Part shown: one piece after another, positions 12,823 to 23,086 of the stretch
Layout of the letters: every line of letters starts with the position of its first letter
Numbering within the stretch: position 1 is the stretch's first letter
NCBI RefSeq assembly: GCF_023898315.1
Contig: NC_064614.1
Span: 75,962,501 to 76,026,500 of the forward strand
Source: Schistocerca nitens
Lineage: Eukaryota; Arthropoda; Insecta; Orthoptera; Acrididae
DNA length: 64,000 nt
Reading direction: 5' to 3'
The notes under the pieces: generated by a model
Databases searched by the model: none
What the model saw: the letters and a program-made list of their open reading frames with translations, nothing else
What the model was told of the DNA's origin: nothing
Position numbers and translations under genes: made by a program

Positions 12823-13300
12823 TGACTGATTGAATTTTCTCATTTTGAGAGTACTGCAGAGCGATCTGTTTTAATTGTAAAAAACCATTCAACAGCCAAG
12901 ATCGCATAAAACATTTCTTTATTTAAGTCAACCTGTTTCATCAGACTTTGCTGCCATCTGCACGAATCTTTTTGTTGTAAAACATGTTCATTTTACGCTG
13001 AACCTCATGAATAAGATGTCAAGCGTATAAAAATCAGCATACTATGAAAGTTTGTCATCGCTAAAATACTTAAAAACGTAAAACAACTTAGGCAAATGGC
13101 CATGTCCTTATACCTGTTGCCCAGAGATGCTTGTTACGTCATACAAACACGGCACACAATACCACATCTGCTATGCTGGACTTATTCCAAACAGTGCGAA
13201 TCCACTTTAAATGGCATATAAGGTAAAACTGCTTTAAATACTGTTTTAAATAAAAACGGATTTTATGAGATCTTGGCTGGTGAATGGTTTTTTTTTTAAA
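12823..13300 (-). repeat. inverted-repeat family R1, copy 1
   Basis: About 270 bases (12823-13094) are homologous, in the same orientation, to 35325-35590. A second, inverted copy of the segment around 12878-12925 (AAATAAAGA... GATCTTGGCTG... GAATGGTTTTTT on the minus strand) occurs at about 13243-13296, giving a foldback layout. On the minus strand a GATGGCAGC...TGATGAAAC segment resembles the CTGANGA-stem-GAAAC motif described in the findings. It may be the terminal region of a Penelope-like element; no coding part is present. Confidence 0.55.
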
Positions 13301-14281
13301 TGTCATTGACTTAAGATATTTTAGTGGTTACAAAAGCGGATCACGTCTACAAAGAACTTAAGAGTATAGCAATATGATCCCAATTATCAATGCGGCTTAG
13401 AACCCACTCTGGCCTCGAAGGATTCTCTGATTCTGTTGAGACAGCTGCCTCGGAAAAACTGGCCCACAGCTGTGGCAACCGGTCCTTGATGTCCCCGACT
13501 CTGGCACTGGGACAAGAGTGGCGTCTAGGCTGCTTGCGCATTCGTATTATTGGGGACAGGTCTGGGAGTACCTCACCATCATCCAGACAGTGGACATGTT
13601 ACCAAGGTAGGGTCGCATGACAGGTGAAACATGAGGGCGCAGGATGTCTAGACGTACAGCAGTGCCGTCAGAGATCCCTAATTCACTAACAGCCGTGACC
13701 TGAAGTCACACCCTATACGTCACCACTCCATGACGCCAGGAGTCACACCCACTGTGTCTCTTGTGTCTCTCGAAGACGTTGGAAGAATAGGACCCCTCCC
13801 TAAGTCGGCACCATAGAATGCCAGGGTAGTGCAGAATCGTGATTCATCGATGAACACAATGAGACGCCATTCATCAGTAGTCCATGCTTCCCGGTAACGG
13901 AACCACTCCAAACGCAGCCGTTTTTGTGTTAACCCCAGTCCGGCTGCTGCTGGTCTCCGACCAATGGGCGTTATGATACAAAGTGTTTCAGGGAGTCCAT
14001 TACTTGTTCTCGAAAGGCAGGGCGCAGATGTGACGGAGTTTCGATGTATGCGGTGCATAATAGTTCTATCGTCGTTTATTAGGTCAGACCTAGTCGACCG
14101 GAACTTTGACAACGAGTACAGTTGCCCTCAAGTTGAATACCTTACAAAACTAGATACTGCGCATTGTCACCAGCTTGCCAAATGAAGTTACCAATGAGGG
14201 CCCATTCAGAGACTTTTCAGATGCTGTTAATGTTGTTCCTCTCGAGTACACGGCATGTTTGTGTCGTTTTCGCAGTGATCA

Positions 14282-14686
14282 AATGGTTCAAATGGCTCTG
14301 AGCACTATGGGACTTAACATCTGAGGTCATCTGTCCACTAGAACTTAGAAGTACTTAAACCTAACTAACCTAAGGACAAATGGTTCAAATGACTCTGACC
14401 ACTATGGGACTTAACTTCTGATGTCATCAGTCCCCTAGAACTACTTAAACCTAACTAACCTAACGACATCACACACATCCATGCCCGAGGCAGGATTCTA
14501 ACCTGCGACCGTAACGGTCGCGCAGTTCCAGACTGTAGCGCCTAGAACCGATTTCCCACCCCGACCGGCTAACCTAAGGACATCACACACATCCATGCCT
14601 GAGGCAGGATTTGAACCTGCGACCGTAGCAGCAGCGCGGTTCCGGACTGAAGCGCCTAGAACCGCTCGGTCACTGCGGCTGGCTCA
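14282..14686 (-). mobile_element. SINE-1 (outer), split by a nested SINE
   Basis: Outer minus-strand copy. The 3' end and body run from 14282 to 14377, and the head with the B box region and A box continues from 14582 to 14686. The gap is filled by the inner copy. Flanking nine-base direct repeats, CAGTGATCA at 14273-14281 and CACTGATCA at 14687-14695, fit an old target duplication with one mismatch. Confidence 0.85.
14378..14568 (-). mobile_element. SINE-1 (inner, nested)
   Basis: Nearly complete minus-strand copy inserted into the outer SINE. It is bounded by a perfect 13-base direct repeat of host SINE sequence, CTAACCTAAGGAC, at 14365-14377 and 14569-14581. This is a clear target-site duplication made by LINE machinery. 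Confidence 0.93.
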
Positions 14687-15155
14687 CACTGATCACTGAA
14701 CGCTGCTCACGCTCCTTATATACCCTTCTACGCCCGGTAACAACGCAAAATCCAAATAGTAGCAATGCACTCTAGTGGCCGTTTTACCTTTAGTAACTCA
14801 TAGTATAGATCTGTTCGTTGCTGAGCAACACTGCGTAAGACGCCGCACCACCATTCTCAAGGACCATGCCATCTGAGTAGCTGGAAGTTAATGATCTGAG
14901 TTATCCAGCTTTAAGGTCACCTTTCGCCGGAATGGATATAGTGAGAGAGAAAAACGAAGCGCTTTACGCTGTCGACAACCCGTCAGTTGGGGAACTGCTG
15001 AAAAAATGATGTGGAACGTAAGCGTAAAGCCTTTTTGCCTCACGTAGAAAGAATTTCCAACAGGGCTGGTCATACTTTGCAGAAACACCGAGGTAAGTTG
15101 GATTTTAGGCTGGCGCTTAAGATTATGGCATTTCTAGGGGGTGTTATCATCGAAT

Positions 15156-15335
15156 ACTGAATTGAGTGTCAGGACGTCTTTTCTGAAAGTATATGTACGG
15201 AGCGTAGCCATGTATCGATGTGAAACATGGACCATAAATAGTGTAGGCAAGAAAAGAATAGAAGCTTTCGAAATCTGGTGCTACAGAAGAATACTGAAGA
15301 TTGGATAGGTAGACCACGTAACTAAAAGAAAGGAA
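15156..15335 (+). mobile_element. RTE LINE scrap
   Basis: About 170 bases closely match 4255-4425 of the first RTE copy (TTGAGTGTCAGGA, then GAATAGAAGCTTTCGAAAT). It covers only a piece of the C-terminal coding region, with no tail, so it is an internal fragment. Confidence 0.8.
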
Positions 15336-15985
15336 TCGCCGATATCAGAAAAGCAGCAACTGCTCGTGCAAAGACCTCACAAAAGATACGATAAATGGGT
15401 TGAGAAGTCATTCCATACCCACCCTTTTCATCTGATGTTGCACCCCAAGATATTACTTTTTCCGCTCTCTATCGAGTAACATTCAAGACATTCCCGTTCC
15501 CGATGAATTTGGCTCGAGTTCTTCGCCTCAAAACAATGTGATTTCTGCAGTCGGGAAATCGAAAAATGTAACCAACACTGGCATAATGTTGTAAATAGCG
15601 AACGAGAATATATTGCAAATGCCTAAGTCTGTCTTATGCGTACCTGTTGTGTTTATTAAACTAACTGAAAATACGCTATGAACTTAAACATGAACTCAAA
15701 ATTTTAATACCTTTTTTTGCCTCTGTCACACTTTTTATCATTTCCAAAATCACTATCCGCGTTTCAAAATTCCGTCGTTTTCGTAGGCTATAAAATACAG
15801 CAGTTTCATGCAAAATGCACCTCAAAATTACTATACATTAAATCAATTTATTATTTCTAAAGACGAGTTGGTATAGGTTTTTTTCTTTTTTTTTTGCTGA
15901 ATTCACGCAAAATCTTTAAAAAAGAGAATTGTTGTTCATACCAAATGCTCTGTTCTATAGTTTAGCTTCGGACTTGCAATTTGTC
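15336..15985. other. unrecognised AT-rich DNA
   Basis: Nothing recognised; T-rich runs near 15880-15895. Confidence 0.35.
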
Positions 15986-16209
15986 CATAGTGTTATATCT
16001 ACTTCTATCTACATCTACATCTACATCCATACTCCGCAAGCCACCTGACGGTGTGTGGCGGAGGGTACCATGAGTACATCTATCGGTTCTCACTTCCATT
16101 CCAGTCTCGTATTGTTCGTGGAAAGAAGGATTGTCGGTATGCTTCTGTGTGGGCTCTACGTAGGAGGGAGCAATATACTGCTTGACTCTTCGGTGAAGGT
16201 ATGTTCTCG

Positions 16210-16773
16210 TCACTTTAACAAAAGCCCGTACCGAGCTACTGAGCGTCTCTCCTGCAGAGTCTTCCACTGGAGTTTATCTATCATCTCCGTAACGCTTTCG
16301 CGATTACTAAATGATCCTGTAACGAAGCGCGCTGCTCTCCATTGGATCTTCTCTATCTCTTCTATCAACCCTATCTGGTACCGATCCCACACCACTGAGC
16401 AGTATTCAAGCAGTGGGCGAACAAGCGTACTGTAACCTACTTCCTTTGTTTTCGGATTGCATTTCCTTAGGATTCTTCCAATGAATCTCAGTCTGGCATC
16501 TGCTTTACCGACGGTTAATTTTATATGGTCATTCCATTTTAAATCACTCCTAATGCCTACTCCCAGATAATTTATGGAATTAACTGCTTCTAGTTGCTGA
16601 CCTGCTATTTTGTAGCTAAATGATAAGGAAACGATCTTTCTATGTAGTCGCAGCACATTACACTTGTCTACATTCAGATTCAATTGCCATTCCCTACACC
16701 ATGCGTCAATTCGCTGCAGATCCTCCTGCATTTCAGTACAATTTTCCATTGTTACAACCTCTCGATACACCAC
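16210..16773 (-). pseudogene. LINE RT domain, C-terminal part
   Basis: Continuation of the RT in another frame: VYREV directly after the DD box, then QLNLNVDKCNVLRLHRK, INYLGVGIRSDLKWNDH, and LVRPLLEYCSVVWD. Together with 16752-17921 it makes one RT broken by a single-base frameshift at about 16775. The protein ends early relative to the copy at 21115-21804, so the far C terminus is also decayed. Confidence 0.82.
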
Positions 16774-17921
16774 AGCATCATCTGAAGAAAGCCTCTCAGT
16801 GAACTTCCGATGTCATTCACAAGGTCATTTATGTATATTGTGAATAGCAACGGTCCTATGACACTCCCCTGTGGCACACCTGAAATCACTCTTTCTTCGG
16901 AAGACTTCTCTTCCTTGAGAATGACATGCTGCGTTCTGTTATCTAGGAACTCTTCAATCCAATCACACAATTGGTCTGATAGTCCATATGCTCTTACTTT
17001 GTTCATTAAACGACTGTAGGGAACTGTATCGAACGCCTTGCGGAAGTCAAGAAACACGACATCTACCTGTGAACCCGTGTCTATGGCCCTCTGAGTCTCG
17101 TGGACGAATAGCACGAGCTGGGTTTCACACGACCGTCTTTTTCGATAACTACACTGATTTCTACAGAGATTTCTAGTCTCCAGAAAGGTCATTATACTCG
17201 AACATAATACGTGTTCCAAAATTCTACAACTGATCGACGTTAAAGATATAGGTCTATAGTTCTGCACATCTGTTCGACGTCCCTTCTTGAAAACGGGGAT
17301 GACCTGTGCCCTTTTCCAATCCTTTGGAACGCTACGCTCTTCTAGAGACCTACGGTACACCGCTGCAAGAAGGGGGGCAAGTTCCTTCGCGTACTCTGTG
17401 TAAAATCGAACTGGTATCCCATTAGGTCCAGCAGCCTTTCCTCTTTTGAGCGATTTTAATTGTTTCTCTATCCCTCTGTGGTCTGTTTCGATATCTACCA
17501 TTTTGTCATCTGTGCGACAATCTAGAGAAGGAACTACAGTGCAGTCTTCCTCTGTGAAACTGCTTTGGAAAAAGACATTTAGTATTTCGGCCTTTAGTCT
17601 GCCATCCTCTGTTTCAGTACCATTTTGGTCACAGAGTGTCTGGACATTTTGTTTTGATCCACCTACCGCTTTGACATAAGACCTAAATTTCTTAGGATTT
17701 TCTGCCAAGTCAGTACATAGAACTTTACTTTCGAATTCATTGAACGCCTCTCGGATAGCCCTCCTCACAATACATTTCGCTTCGCGTAATGTTTGTTTGT
17801 CTGCAAGGCTTTGGCTATGTTTATGTTTGCTGTGAAGTTCCCCTTGCTTCCGCAGCAGTTTCCTAACTCGGTTGTTGTACCACGGTGGCTCTTTTCCATC
17901 TCTTATGATCTTGCTTGGCAC
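16752..17921 (-). pseudogene. LINE RT domain, N-terminal part
   Basis: 389-codon open stretch. It holds a basic linker (PPWYNNRVRKLLRKQ), KRGKAAGPNGIP, the NYRPISLTS block, the motif A-like VVFLDFRKAFDTV, and the motif B-like ISGVPQGSVIGPLLF. The frame is lost just before the catalytic box. The expected F-A-D-D-A-V-V-Y-R-E appears one frame away as S-S-D-D-A-V-V-Y-R-E. The start codon in the track of this protein is internal to the element's real ORF. Product when intact: reverse transcriptase. Confidence 0.82.
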
Positions 17922-18289
17922 ATACTCATCTAACGCATATTGAACGATGGTTCTGAACTTTGTCCACTGATCCTCAATACTATCTGTACTTGAGACAAAA
18001 CTTTTGTGTTGAGCCGTCAGGTACTCTGTAATCTGTTTTTTGTCACTTTTGCTAAACAGAAAAATCTTCCTACCTTTTTTAATATTTCTATTTACGGCTG
18101 AAACATCGTTGCAGTAACCGCTTTATGATCGCTGATTCCCGGTTCTGCGTTAACTGTTTCAAATATTTCGGGTATGTTTGTCACCAGAAGGTTTAATATG
18201 TTATCGCCACGAGTCGGTTCTCTGTTTAACGAAAGCGTGCAAAAGCTCTTAAAGCTTTTAAAATAAAACAAACGTTATTAACATTCTAC

Positions 18290-18660
18290 ATGTTCGTTCT
18301 TCACGTGTACATATTTAATTCACAACATAGTCACCGTGGCGACGAACACCTTTTTCCCGACGTGAAACAGATTTGTTGAGACCGTCACTGTAGGATAATG
18401 AACTTCGTTGATGGAGCCACAACATCACCTCTGCTTGAACAAATTCATTACTATCCAAGTGAATTCATGGAAAGTATTGTTTAAGTTTTCGAAACAGATG
18501 AAAATCTCGTGGTTCCAAGTCGGGATTGTATGGATGATGATCGATGACAGTGAACTCAAGGTCATGGATTGTTGTAGATATCGCGGCTCTCATGTATGTT
18601 CTACCACTATTATGCTGAAGGCGCCGCTGCTCCATGTACGGCAGAACTCTCGGAATTCGA
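18290..18660 (-). mobile_element. mariner-like relic
   Basis: Minus-strand C-terminal part of a mariner transposase. Readable blocks are HHPYNPDLEPRDFHLF, which holds the third catalytic Asp of a DD34D-type enzyme, then KLKQYFP, and further downstream a GDYV-like end. Stops interrupt it. The LINE at 15986-18235 abuts it on one side and an (AT)n tract on the other. Confidence 0.65.
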
Positions 18661-18689
18661 AACTCGATTGCAGGAAGATGTTTATGAAG

Positions 18690-18726
<37 letters not shown>

Positions 18727-18760
18727 GTAACTCGATTGCAGGAAGATGTTTTTGAAGCAC

Positions 18761-18824
<64 letters not shown>
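18661..18824. repeat. (AT)n microsatellites with a 33-base duplication
   Basis: Two (AT)n tracts (about 18694-18725 and 18763-18824) alternate with two near-identical copies of a 33-base segment beginning AACTCGATTGCAGG, at 18661 and 18729 (68-base period). The segment is the edge of the mariner relic, so a block of relic plus AT tract was duplicated in tandem. Long open frames here are only Tyr-Ile repeats from AT runs. Confidence 0.88.
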
Positions 18825-18826
<2 letters not shown>

Positions 18827-20245
18827 TCCTGGAAATGGAAAAAAGAACACATTGACACCGGTGTGTCAGACCCACCATACTTGCTCCGGACACTGCGAGA
18901 GGGCTGTACAAGCAATGATCACACGCACGGCACAGCGGACACACCGGGAACCGCGGTGTTGGCTGTCGAATGGCGCTAGCTGCGCAGCATTTGTGCACCG
19001 CCGCCGTCAGTGTCAGCCAGTTTGCCGTGGCATACGGAGCTCCATCGCAGTCTTTAACACTGGTAGCATGCCGCGACAGCGTGGACGTGAACCGTATGTG
19101 CAGTTGACGGACTTTGAGCGAGGGCGTATAGTGGGCATGCGGGAGACCGGGTGGACGTACCGCCGAATTGCTCAACACGTGGGGCGTGAGGTCTCCACAG
19201 TACATCGATGTTGTCGCCAGTGGTCGGCGGAAGGTGCACGTGCCCGTCGACCTGGGACCGGACCGCAGCGACGCACGGATGCACGCCAAGACCGTAGGAT
19301 CCTACGCAGTGCCGTAGGGGACCGCACCGCCACTTCCCAGCAAATTAGGGACACTGTTGCTCCTGGGGTATCGGCGAGGACCATTCGCAACCGTCTCCAT
19401 GAAGCTGGGCTACGGTCCCGCACACCGTTAGGCCGTCTTCCGCTCACGCCCCAACATCGTGCAGCCCGCCTCCAGTGGTGTCGCGACAGGCGTGAATGGA
19501 GGGACGAATGGAGACGTGTCGTCTTCAGCGATGAGAGTCGCTTCTGCCTTGGTGCCAATGATGGTCGTATGCGTGTTTGGCGCCGTGCAGGTGAGCGCCA
19601 CAATCAGGACTGCATACGACCGAGGCACACAGGGCCAACACCCGACATCATGGTGTGGGGAGCGATCTCCTACACTGGCCGTACACCACTGGTGATCGTC
19701 GAGGGGACACTGAATAGTGCACGGTACATCCAAACCGTCATCGAACCCATCGTTCTACCATTCCTAGACCGGCAAGGGAACTTGCTGTTCCAACAGGACA
19801 ATGCACGTCCGCATGTATCCCGTGCCACCCATCGTGCTCTAGAAGGTGTAAGTCAACTACCCTGGCCAGCAAGATCTCCGGATCTGTCCCCCATTGAGCA
19901 TGTTTGGGACTGGATGAAGCGTCGTCTCACGCGGTCTGCACGTCCAGCACGAACGCTGGTCCAACTGAGGCGCCAGGTGGAAATGGCATGGCAAGCCGTT
20001 CCACAGGACTACATCCAGCATCTCTACGATCGTCTCTATGGGAGAATAGCAGCCTGCATTGCTGCGAAAGGTGGATATACACTGTACTAGTGCCGACATT
20101 GTGCATGCTCTGTTGCCTGTGTCTATGTGCCTGTGGTTCTGTCAGTGTGATCATGTGATGTATCTGACCCCAGGAATGTGTCAATAAAGTTTCCCCTTCC
20201 TGGGACAATGAATTCACGGTGTTCTTATTTCAATTTCCAGGAGTG
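18824..20245 (+). mobile_element. Tc1-like transposon T1, copy 1 (complete)
   Basis: 1422-bp DNA transposon with terminal inverted repeats and TA target duplication (18822-18823 and 20246-20247). The left end reads ACTCCTGGAAATGG and the right end CCATTTCCAGGAGTG-like (CAATTTCCAGGAGTG). In the two other copies the left end starts CACTCC; here the first base is T, possibly changed in the AT tract. It sits inside an (AT)n microsatellite. Cut-and-paste element of the IS630-Tc1-mariner superfamily. Confidence 0.95.
19068..20090 (+). CDS. Tc1-like transposase (T1 copy 1)
   Basis: 340-residue transposase, normal Tc1 length, with no stop or frameshift. I chose the ATG at 19068 (MPRQRGREPY) because it is conserved in all three copies and gives the usual length; the frame stays open further upstream but that part lies in the 5' UTR. 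Residues 17-54 form the first helix-turn-helix and 71-118 the second, with an R-R-P-G-T-G-P-Q-R-R linker. The catalytic triad is D155 (FSDESRF), D244 (FQQDNARPH) and E277 (SPIEHVWD). There are 88 residues between the two Asp and only 32 between D244 and E277, against 34 in Tc1. Probably capable of encoding an active enzyme. Confidence 0.93.
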   Translation: MPRQRGREPYVQLTDFERGRIVGMRETGWTYRRIAQHVGREVSTVHRCCRQWSAEGARARRPGTGPQRRTDARQDRRILRSAVGDRTATSQQIRDTVAPGVSARTIRNRLHEAGLRSRTPLGRLPLTPQHRAARLQWCRDRREWRDEWRRVVFSDESRFCLGANDGRMRVWRRAGERHNQDCIRPRHTGPTPDIMVWGAISYTGRTPLVIVEGTLNSARYIQTVIEPIVLPFLDRQGNLLFQQDNARPHVSRATHRALEGVSQLPWPARSPDLSPIEHVWDWMKRRLTRSARPARTLVQLRRQVEMAWQAVPQDYIQHLYDRLYGRIAACIAAKGGYTLY

Positions 20246-20516
20246 TATATATATATGCGTTACACTTCGCCATGTTACACGCTGTATTTTGGGTCCCTAA
20301 AGTGGCAGACGGCTGCAGATAAGTAGACTTGAAGGACAAAAGTGCATAAAGTTAAGAACGTTTGTTTTATTTACAAAACTAGAAGCGCCGTGACACAAAA
20401 AGTTCAGAGGTATCATCTCTTTCCCCGCCCTCGTAGTTTCTTCCTTTAATCTACTGCATAAAAAATAAATATATAAAACCGCAGTGCAAAGACAAACGAA
20501 AATTTAATTCGAACTG
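20246..20516. other. AT tract end and unrecognised DNA
   Basis: A short ATATAT remnant of the target microsatellite, then unrecognised sequence. A stretch near 20370-20390 (AACGTTTGTTTTATTT) also occurs inverted at about 18262, next to the mariner relic, and may be its other end; not proven. Confidence 0.35.
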
Positions 20517-20780
20517 CAACTTCCTGGCAGATTAAAACTGTGTGCCGGATCGAGACTCGAACTCGAGATCTTTGCCTTTCGCGGGCAAGTGCGCTACCAT
20601 CTGAGCTATTCAAGCACGACTCCGTAACAGTCCTCACAGCTTCAATTCCTCCAGTACCTCTTCTCCTACCTTCCAAATTTCGCAGAATCTCTCCTGCAGA
20701 CCTACCAAAACAGGCACTCCTGGAAGAAAGGCTATTGTGGAGACGTGGCTTAGGCACAGCCTGGGGGATGTTTACGGAAT
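20517..20780 (-). mobile_element. second tRNA-derived SINE-like repeat (SINE-2)
   Basis: On the minus strand a tRNA-like module is readable: A box TAGCTCAGATGG, an anticodon-arm-like CCCGCGAAAGGC, and B box AGTTCGAGTCTCG. It ends CTGCCAGGAAGTT at about 20517. Unusually, about 150 bases of family sequence (with CTGCAGGAGAG) lie upstream of the tRNA-like part, so the pol III boxes sit in the 3' half. No CCA, no intact acceptor stem and long flanks argue against a functional tRNA gene. Confidence 0.65.
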
Positions 20781-21054
20781 GAAGTTATTAAGGAAATGAA
20801 ATCCATCCACGGCGGTGAAACTTTTAAAAAATCGTCGTTGCTTATTATAGGTTATCACAGAAGTGCGACCTTTACCCTGTAGGATTAATATTTTGCAATA
20901 TTCTCTTCATAAGTGGTTCGTCGGTTCGACGCGAGATGCTCACCTTAGTCTTGTGACAGAAGGTGAAAGAGAATGGTTGTTTGTTACGATGAAACTTTTT
21001 TTTTTAAATTTGTAAATAGAGGAGAGTCAAGCTGTGAATACATTTAAGACAATC
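20781..21054. other. unrecognised non-coding DNA
   Basis: Nothing recognised. Confidence 0.3.
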
Positions 21055-22200
21055 TACAGCTACCTCTACATTTATACTCCGCAAGCCACCCAACGGTGTG
21101 TGGCGGAGGGCACTTTACGTGCCACTGTCATTACCTCCCTTTTCTGTTCCAGTCGCGTATGGTTCGCGGGAAGAACGACTGTCTGAAAGCCTCCGTGCGC
21201 GCTCGAATCTCTCTAATTTTACATTCGTGATCTCCTCGGGAAGCAATATATTCGATATTTCATCCAGAAACGCACCCTCTCGAAACCTGGCGAGCAAGCT
21301 ACACCGCGATGCAGAGCGCCTCTCTTGCAGAGTCTGCCACTTGAGTTTGCTAAACATCTCCGTAACGCTATCACGGTTACCAAATAACCCTGTGACGAAA
21401 CGCACCGCTCTTCTTTGGATCTTCTCTATCTCCTCCGTCAACACGATCTGGTACGGATCCCACACTGTTGAGCAATACTCAAGTATAGGTCGAACGAATG
21501 TTTTGTAAGCCACCTCCTTTGTTGATGGACTACATTTTCTAAGGACTCTCCCAATGAATCTCAACCTGGTACCCGCCTTACCAACAACTAATTTTATATG
21601 ATCATTCCACTTCAAATCGTTCCGCACGCATACTCCCAGATATTTTACAGAAGTAACTGCTACCAGTGTTTGTTCCGCTATCATATAATCATACAATAAA
21701 GGATCCTTCTTTCTATGTATTCGCAATACATTAAATTTGTCTATGTTAAGGGTCAATTGCCACTTCCTGCACCAAATGCCTATCCGCTGCAGATCTTCCT
21801 GCATTTCGCTTCAATTTTCTAATGCAGCAACTTCTCTGTATACTACAGCATCATCCGCGAAAAGCCGCATGGAACTTCCGACACTATCTATTAGGTCATT
21901 TATATATATTGTGAAAAGCAATGGTCCCATAACACTCCCCTGTGGCACGCCAGAGGCTACTTTAACTTGGAGTGAAGCTCTCTTTGCTTTCGCAGTAGCT
22001 TCCTAACTTTGTTGTTGAACCACGGTGGGTTTTTCCCGTCCCTCACAGTTTTACTCGGCACGTACGTGTCTAAAACGCATTTTACAATTGCCTTAAACTT
22101 TTTCCATAAACACTCAACATTGTCAGTGTCGGAACAGAAATTTTCGTTTTGATCTGTTAGGTAGTCTGAAATCTGCCTTCTATTACTCTTGCTCTGTCAG
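21055..22200 (-). mobile_element. CR1/Jockey-type LINE, internally deleted
   Basis: Same family as 15986-18235, minus strand, with the same GGTGTGTGGCGGAGGG 3' end. Sequence from 21055 to about 21965 covers the RT C-terminal part and motif B. From about 21966 it jumps to sequence matching roughly 17835-18060 of the first copy (GTTGTTGAACCACGGTGG). The central RT, about 0.9 kb in the other copy, is absent. The tail here is a short CTACCTCTACATTTA. Confidence 0.85.
21115..21804 (-). pseudogene. LINE RT C-terminal part
   Basis: 229 codons open: QLTLNIDKFNVLRIHRK, VKYLGVCVRNDLKWNDH, VRPILEYCSTVWDPYQ, KIQRRAVRFVTG, then the C-terminal tail to TGTEKGGNDSGT. Just upstream, at about 21840-21875 on the minus strand, the catalytic box is preserved as RLFADDAVVYRE but a stop lies between it and this segment. 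Better preserved at the C terminus than the copy at 16210-16773. Confidence 0.82.
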
Positions 22201-22570
22201 TTATTTCTATTCATACTTAATTTGTACAAATACAATAACGATTCCGTTCAGTAAACCACAACTGTTACTTCACTTAAATATCAGAGTTATATGCCGGATT
22301 GACTTGCTCAAGCCCATGACCAGAAAGAAGCTGGAGATATCTGCATGAACTACAGTACCGGTTCTGTTACAGATTTCCTTGCACGAAATAGTGAAAATTT
22401 ATGTTCACTACTTTTAAGAAAAATAACGACAATTTCGGCTTATAATTTACTCGAAAGGTTTCTCGTGAGCAGCTGCAATTGAAAGTTAGCTATAGGTTTG
22501 AAGTCCTTGGAACAAACCTCTAGAAAAAGGACGGCTACATATAGAGTGTGACCAAGTATAGAACATGTTA
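22201..22570. other. unrecognised non-coding DNA
   Basis: Nothing recognised. Confidence 0.3.
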
Positions 22571-22786
22571 CAATGAACAGCCAGAATATTATGACCGTCT
22601 TCCTAAAAGCCAGTATATCCACCACTGACATGGTTAACAGCGGCGACGCGTCGTGACAGGGAATCAGTGAGGCCTTGGTAGGTTGCTGGAGGCAGTCGCC
22701 ACCACACCGGCACACACAGGTCACTTAATTCTCGTACATTCCGGGGAGGAGGGCTGAGCTCTGACGCCACGTTCAGTCACAGAAGT

Positions 22787-22981
22787 TGGTTCAAATGGCT
22801 CTGAGCACTATGGGACTCAACTGCTGAGGTCATAAGTCCCCTAGAACTTAGAACTACTTAAACCTAACTAACCTAAGGACAACACACACATCCATGCCCG
22901 AGGCAGGATTCGAACCTGCGACCGTAGCGGTCGCGTGGTTCCAGACTGTAGCGCCAGAACCGCTCGGCCACAAAAGGCCGG
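22787..22981 (-). mobile_element. SINE-1 inside T3
   Basis: Nearly complete minus-strand copy with B box and A box. Flanked by a 13-base target duplication with one mismatch: CAGTCACAGAAGT at 22774-22786 and CAGTCACGGAAGT at 22982-22994. The insertion is younger than the T3 element. Confidence 0.9.
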
Positions 22982-23086
22982 CAGTCACGGAAGTGTTCGA
23001 TCGGGATCAGATCTGGCGAGTCCTGGGAGAGGAGGGGGGGGGGGGGGGAAGCACATCAATTGGAACTCGCCACTGCGTTCCCCAAA

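Larger units (their letters stand above)
13380..14800 (-). mobile_element. Tc1-like relic, family T2, minus strand
   Basis: Decayed Tc1-like transposon read on the minus strand. 13720-14112 contains QKRLRLEWFRYREAW, then DEWRLIVFIDESRFC with the first catalytic Asp. 13347-13541 corresponds to the C-terminal part (GDIKDRLPQLWASF). Frame breaks separate the pieces. The 5' part beyond 14281 is interrupted by nested SINEs (14282-14686). It resembles T2 copies at 37.7 kb and 55.7 kb. Both outer boundaries are uncertain. Confidence 0.7.
15986..18235 (-). mobile_element. CR1/Jockey-type LINE, 5'-truncated
   Basis: Minus-strand non-LTR retrotransposon. The 3' end carries a (TAGATG)n tail (CTACATCTACATC on the plus strand, 16007-16028) next to GGTGTGTGGCGGAGGG. 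The coding part runs up to about 18235, where a GISDHKAVT segment (the SDH motif of an APE endonuclease) is visible near 18120-18150. Most of the endonuclease is missing. Relatives lie at 21055-22200 and 43908-44392. The clade call (CR1/Jockey superfamily) is from RT motifs. Confidence 0.8.

Noticed and set aside
13347..13620. Opposed 64- and 76-codon frames as genes
   Set aside because: The minus-strand frame is the C-terminal part of a T2 transposase relic; the plus-strand frame is its shadow.
18590..18979. Open frames with Tyr-Ile repeats
   Set aside because: They are simply translations of the (AT)n tracts.
18852..19067. Upstream extension of the T1 transposase frame (72 codons; longer in copy 3)
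   Set aside because: The extension lies in the 5' leader, has no domain, and in copy 3 runs into a SINE. The ATG giving 340 residues matches Tc1 enzyme length.
19172..19733. Long antisense and alternative frames inside the three T1 copies
   Set aside because: They recur in all T1 copies only because the DNA is nearly identical and GC-rich; they have no domains and shadow the transposase.
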